This document shows positions 57,469-64,000 of a DNA stretch of 64,000 bases, piece by piece. Source of the stretch: Hyphomicrobiales bacterium. Lineage in GTDB: Bacteria; Pseudomonadota; Alphaproteobacteria; Rhizobiales; Phreatobacteraceae. The stretch's first letter is position 1, and each line of letters begins with the position of its first letter. Made by a program: the position numbers and the translations under genes. The DNA lies in the NCBI GenBank assembly GCA_017304475.1, contig JAFKKV010000014.1:1-64000 (forward strand). Direction: 5' to 3'. The notes below the pieces were generated by a model that worked only from the letters and a program-made list of their open reading frames with translations, ran no database searches and was not told where the DNA came from.

Positions 57469-59008
57469 GGCTGCGGTCCGCGACCAGGCCGCGATAATCG
57501 ACCTTGCCGTTCGGGGTCACCGGCAAGGCCTCCACCCATTCGATGGCGCGCGGCACCATATAAGCCGGCAGATCCGCCGCGGCCGCCTGCAGCACCGCGT
57601 CTACATCCGCGGCACCCGCCTTGGCGACGCCGACGGCATGCACCTTCTGGCCGGCAAAGGGATCGGGCAGCCCGATCACCGCCACCTGGACGAAGGCGCC
57701 GGTCGCCATCAGCACCTCCTCGACCTCGGTCGGACTGATCCGGTAGCCGGCGGACTTGATCATGGCGTCGCGCCGTCCGACGAAATGAAAGAAGCCCTCC
57801 TCGTCCTCGAAGACCAGGTCGCCGGAATAACAGACGATATCACCGCCCTGTGCCGCGGCGACGAAGGGATGGGGTTTCAGGACCTCGGCTGTATCCTCCG
57901 GCCGGTTCCAGTAGCCGAGCGACACGGTCGGGCCGCGATGCACCAGGATGCCCGGCTCGCCGGGCCTGGTCCTGCGGCCTTCCGCGGTCACCGCGAAGAT
58001 CTCGGTTTCCGGAATGGCCCGGCCGATCGAGGTCGGCCGGCGGTCGATCTCGTCCGGCGGCAGGAAAGTCGAGCGGAACGCCTCGGTCAGCCCGTACATC
58101 AGGAAGATGCGGGTGTCCGGCAAGCTTTGGCGCAGCCGCTTCACCGTCTCGGACGGCACCGCGCCGCCGGAATTGGTGATGTAGCGCAGCGACGGCAAGG
58201 GCGTGCGCGCGAGCGACGGGCTGGCGCGGGTCAGGATGGCCCAGATCGTCGGCACGCCGGCGAGCCCGGTCACATTGTGGTCGCGGATCGCCGCGACGAT
58301 TTCGTCGCCGAAGCGGAAGCTCAGCAGGATCAGCACGGCGCCCTGCTCGACCGCGGTGAGCAACTGGTTCAGGCCATAGTCGAAGCTGAACGGCAGGACC
58401 GACAGGATCCGGTCGGCGCCGGTCAGGCCGAGATAGCTGCGCACGATGCGCGTGCCGGCGATCAGGTTGCGATGGCTCAGCATGACGCCCTTGGGGCGGC
58501 CGGTGGAGCCGGAGGTGTAGAGGATGGCGGCGAGGTCCTCGCCGATCGCCTGGTCGCGCAGGAGCGGCCGCGCCGCGCCGTCATCGGCGGATGGCGCATG
58601 CCATGCCGGCGCGTCGACCAGATGCAGCGAGACGCCCTCGATGCCGGCCAGCGCCTCCTGCAGCCTGGGCGCCAGGGCGGCATGGGTCAGCACGATGCGG
58701 GCGCCGCAATCGGCGACGATGTGGCGGATCTGGCCGGCATGGAGCAGGCTGTTGACCGGCACGAAGACACCGCCGGCACGGCTCGTCGCGAAGATCGCCC
58801 AGCATTCCTCGAGCGATTTCGGTAAGACGATCGCCACCCGGTCGCCGCGCGCGAGGCCAAGGCCTTGCAGGACGGCCGCGGCATGATCCACCTGGGCCCG
58901 CAGCGCCGGATAGGTCATGGACCGGTCGCCGTCGATCAGGGCCACGCCGCCGGCCGCGCCCGGCGCGCCGGCGTCGAGCAGGTGATGCACGAGAAAAGCC
59001 GGCGACAT
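57455..59008 (-). CDS. AMP-forming ligase (acyl-/aminoacyl-ACP or CoA type, exosortase-A-associated like)
   Basis: A 517-residue ANL-superfamily enzyme. The P-loop TSGSTGRPKG is at 165-174, the A5 region FLMYGLTEAFRSTFL near 304-318, A7 YSGDLVFEDEEGFFHFVGRRDAMI near 400-423, and catalytic Lys 502 in TPNGKVDYRG. It should activate a carboxylic or amino acid as adenylate and load the neighbouring ACP. It resembles TIGR03098-type ligases and free-standing NRPS adenylation domains. Its ATG overlaps the ACP stop by one base (TGATG). Confidence 0.85.
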   Translation of the reverse strand: MSPAFLVHHLLDAGAPGAAGGVALIDGDRSMTYPALRAQVDHAAAVLQGLGLARGDRVAIVLPKSLEECWAIFATSRAGGVFVPVNSLLHAGQIRHIVADCGARIVLTHAALAPRLQEALAGIEGVSLHLVDAPAWHAPSADDGAARPLLRDQAIGEDLAAILYTSGSTGRPKGVMLSHRNLIAGTRIVRSYLGLTGADRILSVLPFSFDYGLNQLLTAVEQGAVLILLSFRFGDEIVAAIRDHNVTGLAGVPTIWAILTRASPSLARTPLPSLRYITNSGGAVPSETVKRLRQSLPDTRIFLMYGLTEAFRSTFLPPDEIDRRPTSIGRAIPETEIFAVTAEGRRTRPGEPGILVHRGPTVSLGYWNRPEDTAEVLKPHPFVAAAQGGDIVCYSGDLVFEDEEGFFHFVGRRDAMIKSAGYRISPTEVEEVLMATGAFVQVAVIGLPDPFAGQKVHAVGVAKAGAADVDAVLQAAAADLPAYMVPRAIEWVEALPVTPNGKVDYRGLVADRSHDQH

Positions 59009-59289
59009 CAGCGTCGGGCTTGCTCGACGAAACGGGCGAGCTGTTCCACCGTCTCGAAATTGTCGGGGTCGAAATCGTGGTCGGAAATCTCGACCGCGAA
59101 ACGCTCCTCGATGAAGCCCATGAGGTCGAGCACGCCGAGCGAATCGATGGCGCCCGTCGCGAGCAACGAGGTGGCGTCGTCGAAGGGCCGGGAGCCGAGC
59201 CCCGGGAAACGCCTGAGCAGGAAATCCCGGATGACCACCTTGGCGTCAAGAACATCGCTCTCGGACATCGTCTCTGGTCTCGCGTTCAT
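59008..59289 (-). CDS. Acyl carrier protein
   Basis: A 93-residue carrier protein with the phosphopantetheine Ser 50 in AIDSLGVLDLMGF. An acidic helix III follows (EERFAVEISDHDFDPDNF). It is not the fatty-acid AcpP (no DSLDTVEL), but a specialised carrier dedicated to the adjoining ligase. Start MNARPE at 59289 or MSESDV at 59268; the second has a better purine stretch. It overlaps the ligase by one base and follows the GNAT-like gene by 6. Confidence 0.9.
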   Translation of the reverse strand: MNARPETMSESDVLDAKVVIRDFLLRRFPGLGSRPFDDATSLLATGAIDSLGVLDLMGFIEERFAVEISDHDFDPDNFETVEQLARFVEQARR

Positions 59290-59295
59290 CAGCTA

Positions 59296-60147
59296 TCAGA
59301 AGGGAAGCAGCACGAATTCGGAATAGGCGTGATCGATGGTCTCGGCATCGACCCCGCCCTTGGTGAAGGTCGGTGGCCGGAGACGGCTGAACCAGGCACC
59401 CGGCACGCCCTCGTCCCGCCGGGCCGGAATCTCCAGCGAAATCACGCCCTGGCCGAGCAGGAACCGGGCGACCGCGCCGATCGATGCCTTCAACTCGATC
59501 TTGCTCGGCGCATAGACCACCCGCGCGCCGGGCAGGCCCTTGTGGCGGGTCCGGGCGAAAACCACCGGCCAGAGCCTGTCGCCGCGGCTGAGCGCCACGC
59601 AGATGCAGCCGAACCTGGCATGGTCTTCCAGCACGGTGCGCGCCGCCTCCGGCAGGGCATCCCGCGCCAACTGGTCGAGCGGCACGACCTGCGCGGCGGC
59701 TGAACCGTAATGGAGCGCGGCGAGCGGCAGGGCCGCCAGCAGAACGCCATCGGTCCAGACCGTCAGCCCCAGCCGGCCGTTCAGATGGACGACACTCGGG
59801 CTCGGCGTCAGGTCGGTATAGACGGTTCCGGCTTCGCTCATCACCGCCTTGAGCATGCGCGGCGCCAGCCATCGGTGCGCTTCGTCGATATACCAGCTCG
59901 ACAGGTTGACCACGTCGCGGGTCGTTCCGTCGGGCTCGATCCGCCTGCTGCGCATGGTCAGGATGATGCCGACATCCTGGTCCCGGACCCGCAGGATCTG
60001 GCCCACCGGCCCGCCCTGGATCCGCGCATGGTGATCGGCCTGCCGTCTCAGGCCCTCGAGCCAGAACGATGGCTGCTGAGACGGGAAGCCGCGTGCAAGC
60101 AAAGCATGCACGCTCTCCAGATTTGTCTCGTCGATCGGAACCAGCAT
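59296..60147 (-). CDS. GNAT-like acyltransferase of the carrier-protein operon
   Basis: A 283-residue protein with an N-terminal GNAT-like region (ETNLESVHALLARGFP, QILRVRDQDVGIILTMRSRR, residues ~8-70, then SSWYIDEAHRWLAPRMLKAV near 84-102). The C-terminal half is unassigned and Cys-poor. In related clusters this position often holds a FemAB- or GNAT-family protein, so it may transfer the carrier-bound group to an acceptor. AT-rich DNA (60150-60230) before the gene should hold the operon promoter. Confidence 0.6.
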   Translation of the reverse strand: MLVPIDETNLESVHALLARGFPSQQPSFWLEGLRRQADHHARIQGGPVGQILRVRDQDVGIILTMRSRRIEPDGTTRDVVNLSSWYIDEAHRWLAPRMLKAVMSEAGTVYTDLTPSPSVVHLNGRLGLTVWTDGVLLAALPLAALHYGSAAAQVVPLDQLARDALPEAARTVLEDHARFGCICVALSRGDRLWPVVFARTRHKGLPGARVVYAPSKIELKASIGAVARFLLGQGVISLEIPARRDEGVPGAWFSRLRPPTFTKGGVDAETIDHAYSEFVLLPF

Positions 60148-60441
60148 GGCGGCAGATCTAGCGCGAAATGTCCAATTTTAAAGGCGTTGAAGGATTCATT
60201 CTTAATATCAAGCCGTTAACTTTGCCTGTCGGAGACGGCCAAGATCGCCGCCGCGGCGGCGCCGGCGGCGCGGCGTGGTGCCGCAGCCAAGGCCGCGCGG
60301 TCGCGCCCGTCATTGCCCCGGCGCGCGGAAAGCCGGATCGGCTCCACCGGCGTCACAGACGCAAACGAGCCGGAACCGGCCGGACGGTCCGGGCTGGTCC
60401 CGGCGCGCGAAAATGGCCGGAGCTGCGTGCGATGGCGGCCG
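60148..60441. other. Upstream region of the carrier-protein operon
   Basis: A 294-base gap. The part 60150-60230 is distinctly AT-rich for this genome and should contain the promoter read leftwards into the GNAT-like gene; the remaining GC-rich part to 60441 shows nothing else. I cannot fix the -10/-35. Confidence 0.4.
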
Positions 60442-61407
60442 TCAGTCGAGCTGGGCGCCCGAGGTCGCGACCACCGTCCGCCATTTGGCGATTTCCTGCT
60501 GCATCAGCCGGGTCAGGCGCTCGGGACTGGTGTCCTGGTCGCGGATGATCCCCTGGCTCTCCAGGACACGCGCCAGCGCCGGGTCGGCCATCGCCGCGAC
60601 AAAGGCCTGGTTGAGCGCCGTGATCGTCGCGCGCGGCGTGTTCTTCGGCGCCACGATGCCGAAGAACACGCTGACGTCGAAGCCCGCCAGCCCCTGCTCG
60701 GCAAGCGTCTGCACCTCGGGCATGGCGCTCGAACGCGCGAGCGTGGTCACGCCGATCGCATGGATGGTGCCGGCCTGCACATGCGGGGCGGCGGTCAGCA
60801 CATCAGTGAAGGTCATCTGGACATGGCCGGCGATCAGGTCGTTCAACGCCGGTCCGGTACCACGATAGGGCACATGCTTGATCTCGGTTCCGGCGACGCC
60901 GTTGAACAGGACGCCGGCGAGATGCGACGAGGCGCCGTTGCCGGACGAGGCAAAGAACAGCTGGCCCGGCCGGGCCTTGGCATAGGCGATCAGTTCGGCG
61001 AGGCTGCGCGCCGGCACTTTCGGGTTCACCGCCAGCACATTGGGCAGCGCGCCGATCATCACCACCGGCTCGAAGCTGGTCAGCGGATCATAGCTGAGAT
61101 TGCGGTAGAGGCTGACATTGATGGCGAGCGGGCCGGACGTGCCGAACAGGATCGTCGTGCCGTCGGGTTCGGCGCGCGCCACCTCGATGGCGCCGAGATT
61201 GCCGCCGGCGCCCGCCTTGTTCTCCACCACCACGGCGCGGTCGAGCCTGACCCGCAGGCCCTCGGCGAGATGGCGGGCGAGCGCATCGGTCGGGCCGCCG
61301 GCCGCGAATGGCACGACCAGGCGGATCGGCCGATCGGCCGCGGCAAGCGGGCTGGCCGCAAGGACCAGCACCGCGAAAACAAGGCGGGCGAACAACGTCA
61401 TCGGCAT
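60442..61407 (-). CDS. Bug/TctC-type solute-binding protein
   Basis: A 321-residue periplasmic binding protein with signal peptide (FARLVFAVLVLAASPLAAA), then DRPIRLVVPFAAGGPTDALAR and VVENKAGAGGNLG, the Bug family signatures. It should bind a carboxylate; no membrane partner is visible. It lies 39 bases after the CoA-transferase gene and reads the same way, suggesting a role in the same catabolic route. Confidence 0.92.
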   Translation of the reverse strand: MPMTLFARLVFAVLVLAASPLAAADRPIRLVVPFAAGGPTDALARHLAEGLRVRLDRAVVVENKAGAGGNLGAIEVARAEPDGTTILFGTSGPLAINVSLYRNLSYDPLTSFEPVVMIGALPNVLAVNPKVPARSLAELIAYAKARPGQLFFASSGNGASSHLAGVLFNGVAGTEIKHVPYRGTGPALNDLIAGHVQMTFTDVLTAAPHVQAGTIHAIGVTTLARSSAMPEVQTLAEQGLAGFDVSVFFGIVAPKNTPRATITALNQAFVAAMADPALARVLESQGIIRDQDTSPERLTRLMQQEIAKWRTVVATSGAQLD

Positions 61408-61446
61408 TTCCTCCTCGGCCGGGCTCTTGCCCTTGGCGTTATCGTT

Positions 61447-62670
61447 TCATGCAGGCGGAGCGGCAGGACCCGGCACGGCGCCCTCGGCGACCAGCCGGTC
61501 GATCTCGGCCCGGCTGAAGCCGGCCTCATGCAGGATCGCCAGAGTGTCGGCGCCGAAGGCCGGCGGCGTCAGGCGATAGCTGGCCGGCGTCGCCGACAGC
61601 TTCACCGGCGCGCCGACGCCGCGATAGCCGTCCCGCGCGACGACCATCTCGCGGTGGATGGCATGCGGATGCCCGAGCGCCTGGTCGACGCCGAGCACCG
61701 GACCCGCGGGCACGCCCGCCTGGATCAGCGTGGCCGCGAGCTCCCCGCCATCATGACGCGCCAGCGCGGCCTCAAGCGCGGCGCGCAGGGCGTCCCGGTT
61801 GGCCACGCGCTCGCCATTGCTCTGGAAGCGTGGGTCCTCGGCGATCTCGGCCGCGCCGATCACCGCGCACAGCCTGGCGAACTGCCTGTCATTGCCGACC
61901 GCCAGGAAGACCGGCTGGCCGCCCGTCGCGAAAACCGAATAGGGGGCGATATTGGGATGATCGTTGCCGGTGCGGCGCGCCGGGCGGCCGGACAGGAAGA
62001 AATTCGCCGCATGCGGATGCAGCAGCGACAGGCCGCAGTCGAACAGCGCCGCCTCGACGAACTGACCGCGCCCGCTGCTCTTGCGGTGGTTCAACGCCAG
62101 CAGGATGCCGATCACCGCATTGAGCCCGGTGACCATGTCGACGACCGGCAGGCCGACCCGCAGCGGTTCACCGCCCTGCTCGCCATTGACCGACATCAGG
62201 CCGGCCATGGCCTGGATCACCGCGTCGTAGCCGGGCAATCCACCGAGCGGACCATCGGCGCCGAAACCGCTGATCCGGCAATGGATGAGCTTCGGGAAGC
62301 GCGCCGCCAGCACGTCGCCATAGCCCAGGCCCCATTTCTCCAGGGTGCCGGTCTTGAAATTCTCGACCAGCACGTCGGCATCCTCGAGCAGGCGCAACAG
62401 CACGTCGCGCGCCGCCGGCTGGCCGAGATCGAGCGCCAGGCCCCGCTTGTTGCGGTTGACGCCAATAAAATAGGACGCCGTCTCGTCCTGGAACGGCGGC
62501 CCCCAGCCGCGGGTCTCGTCGCCGCCGGGCGGTTCGATCTTGATCACCTCGGCGCCGTGATCGCCGAGGATCTGGGTCGCGAAGGGGCCGCCCAGCACCC
62601 GCGACAGGTCGATCACCCTGAGCCCGGCAAGCGCCCCGGCCCCCGTCGCCGCGTTCACGGGGCCGGTCAC
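61447..62670 (-). CDS. CaiB/BaiF family (class III) CoA-transferase
   Basis: A 407-residue enzyme that moves CoA between acids. N-terminal GLRVIDLSRVLGGPFATQILGDHGAEVIKIE (about 16-46) and the catalytic Asp 149 in GYDAVIQAMAG are as in formyl-CoA transferase relatives. The substrate is not predictable. Its ATG overlaps the stop of the acyl-CoA dehydrogenase gene by four bases (ATGA); the Bug gene follows. Confidence 0.92.
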   Translation of the reverse strand: MTGPVNAATGAGALAGLRVIDLSRVLGGPFATQILGDHGAEVIKIEPPGGDETRGWGPPFQDETASYFIGVNRNKRGLALDLGQPAARDVLLRLLEDADVLVENFKTGTLEKWGLGYGDVLAARFPKLIHCRISGFGADGPLGGLPGYDAVIQAMAGLMSVNGEQGGEPLRVGLPVVDMVTGLNAVIGILLALNHRKSSGRGQFVEAALFDCGLSLLHPHAANFFLSGRPARRTGNDHPNIAPYSVFATGGQPVFLAVGNDRQFARLCAVIGAAEIAEDPRFQSNGERVANRDALRAALEAALARHDGGELAATLIQAGVPAGPVLGVDQALGHPHAIHREMVVARDGYRGVGAPVKLSATPASYRLTPPAFGADTLAILHEAGFSRAEIDRLVAEGAVPGPAAPPA

Positions 62671-64000
62671 GACACGGGCCCCACATCGAGGCTCATCGCC
62701 AGCGCGGCATCGACTGGCGCCTGGTCGAGCAGCGCGTCGCAGAGCGCGGCCGCGTCGTCATCGGCCGCCAGCGGATCGCGCGGCAGAAGCTTGTGCCGCA
62801 GCACGAGGTGGGCGAGCGCGAGGCGGCGCATGTCGGTGCCGATGCGGGCGGCCTCGAATGCGAGCACGATCGCCGAGGCCGCATGGTAGAGGCCGCTCGC
62901 CATCCGGCGCGTCTCGGCCTCCGCGGCGCGATCGGCGCTCACCTGTTCGGCGAAGGCCACGGCGCGGTCGAGCGCCCGGCCGAGCGCCCGCCTGGACGCC
63001 GCCGGGATGCCCGGTGTTTCCAGGAGGCGCAGAAGGTAGCCCTGCAAGACGCCGAGCGTCTGCTCGCGCCGGATCGCGCGAGCGACGTCGAGCGCGACGA
63101 TATTGCTGGTGCCTTCCCAGATCGAGCCGAGATGGGCGTCGCGCAGCACCCGCGCATCCGACCATTCCTCGATATAACCGGAACCGCCACGCACCTCCAT
63201 GCCGTCACCGGCCACCTTGCGCGCGTCGCGGCAGGTGCGGAATTTCATCAAGGGCGTCAGGATGCGCATGAGCTTGGCGGCTTCCGCGTCGCCGGCATCG
63301 GCGCGCTTCAGGCAATCCGCCGTATGCAGCGCCATGGAGCGGCCCTGCTCGGCCGCGACCACCAGCTTGATCAATTGCCGGCGCATCAACGGCAGGGCGA
63401 CGAGCTTGCGGCCGAAGGCCAGGCGATGGCGGGCGATGAACAGCGCCTCGTGCGCCGCGCGCAGCATCAGACCGGCCGAACGCACCGCATTGGAGAGCCG
63501 CGACATGTTGATCATGTCGGTCATCTGCTTGAAGCCCGAGCCGGCCTCGCCGACCAGATAGGCGGTGGCGCCGTCGAGCACGATCTCGCCGCTCGCCATC
63601 GAACGGGTGCCGAGCTTGTCCTTCAGCCTGACGATCCGATAGCTGTTGCGGCGGCCATCGGGCAGGCTGCGCGGCAGCAGGAACAGCGACAATCCGCCGG
63701 TTCCGGCCGCGCCGCCTTCCGGGCGCGCCAGCACCATGGCGAGGTCGGCATCGGCATTGGAGCAGAACCACTTGTCGCCGGTGAGCCGCCAGCTGCCGTC
63801 GCCGGCCGGCCGGGCCATGGTCGTGATGGCGCCGACATCGGAGCCGGCATCCTGCTCGGTCATGAACATGGCGCCCTGGAACAGCGCGTCGAAATCCTGG
63901 CTGACCAATTGGTCGCGGAACCGCGCGACCAGTTCGGGTGCGCCGAATCTGGTCAATGTCCGGGTCAGCGCATCGGTCATGCTGACCGGGCAGCAGAGCC
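62667..64000 (-). CDS. Acyl-CoA dehydrogenase, AidB-like, N-terminus beyond the right edge
   Basis: The gene enters the window from the right. The 444 codons visible cover the middle and C-terminal part: FMTEQDAGSDVG (an AidB-type FAD-binding block), LTGDKWFCSNADADLAMVLARP, and the C-terminal MEVRGGSGYIEEWSDARVLRDA with the catalytic-region residue pattern. An ATG at 63980 is internal: the frame continues as CPVSMTDAL, typical of the AidB family, and family members are ~540-600 residues. It probably oxidises the CoA ester made by the adjoining CoA-transferase, although AidB relatives can also act in stress protection. Confidence 0.9.
   Translation of the reverse strand, partial: LCCPVSMTDALTRTLTRFGAPELVARFRDQLVSQDFDALFQGAMFMTEQDAGSDVGAITTMARPAGDGSWRLTGDKWFCSNADADLAMVLARPEGGAAGTGGLSLFLLPRSLPDGRRNSYRIVRLKDKLGTRSMASGEIVLDGATAYLVGEAGSGFKQMTDMINMSRLSNAVRSAGLMLRAAHEALFIARHRLAFGRKLVALPLMRRQLIKLVVAAEQGRSMALHTADCLKRADAGDAEAAKLMRILTPLMKFRTCRDARKVAGDGMEVRGGSGYIEEWSDARVLRDAHLGSIWEGTSNIVALDVARAIRREQTLGVLQGYLLRLLETPGIPAASRRALGRALDRAVAFAEQVSADRAAEAETRRMASGLYHAASAIVLAFEAARIGTDMRRLALAHLVLRHKLLPRDPLAADDDAAALCDALLDQAPVDAALAMSLDVGPVS

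Overview
The window is chromosomal DNA from a GC-rich alphaproteobacterium, most likely of the order Hyphomicrobiales (Rhizobiales). The indicators are a crotonyl-CoA carboxylase/reductase plus ethylmalonyl-CoA mutase pair, an OlsB-type ornithine-lipid acyltransferase, a FixJ-like regulator, a malic enzyme fused to a phosphotransacetylase-like domain, two Bug-type solute-binding proteins, and CtrA-like sites. I cannot name a genus. There is no rRNA, CRISPR array, insertion sequence, integrase or phage module. One tRNA gene, Ala(CGC), is present.

Layout. 0-10 kb: an M23 murein endopeptidase, then trmFO and clpB (minus strand, clpB with a clear terminator), a MOSC protein, a BaiN/HI0933 flavoprotein and OlsB. 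10-15.5 kb: phosphomannomutase/phosphoglucomutase, two small hypothetical genes, an orphan FixJ-like regulator, a DMT transporter and an LpoA-like lipoprotein. 15.8-20 kb: rsmI-yraN-gshB, then a CGNR regulator divergent from azlCD. 20-27 kb: ComM, a hybrid histidine kinase, a HAD phosphatase and a PAS3-GGDEF-EAL protein. 27-36.5 kb: malic enzyme, leucyl aminopeptidase, a divergent LysR/isochorismatase pair, and a pheS-ASCH-pheT operon. 36.5-44 kb: a Rieske oxygenase lying between rplT and pheS, rpmI-rplT, a Bug protein, a DUF1330 protein, ccr, a GlsB-like membrane protein and ecm. 44-52.7 kb: acyl-CoA synthetase, a polysaccharide flippase plus CelD-like acyltransferase, a parvulin prolyl isomerase, and SecA. 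52.7-56 kb: tRNA-Ala followed by a short accessory-looking stretch with a LuxR-type regulator and small exported or membrane proteins of unknown function. 56-60 kb: a compact four-gene operon (GNAT-like protein, acyl carrier protein, adenylating ligase, PLP-dependent decarboxylase). 60.4-64 kb: a Bug protein, a CaiB/BaiF CoA-transferase and an acyl-CoA dehydrogenase that runs off the right edge.

How genes work together. ccr and ecm are two steps of the ethylmalonyl-CoA pathway and share a 16-nt element (TGCAYTGCAAYATGAA) upstream of both starts. The ACP/ligase/decarboxylase operon resembles the amino-acid loading genes found with exosortase-A and exopolysaccharide loci; no exosortase is visible here, so its product is unknown. 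It is the best candidate for an uncharacterised system. The acyl-CoA dehydrogenase/CoA-transferase/Bug operon looks like uptake and activation of a carboxylic acid. Several divergent regulator-target pairs carry inverted repeats that look like operators (LysR/isochorismatase, CGNR/azlCD, the LuxR-type gene).

Limits. Everything is read by eye from the sequence; family names rest on remembered motifs and no search was run. Promoters and operators are proposals.
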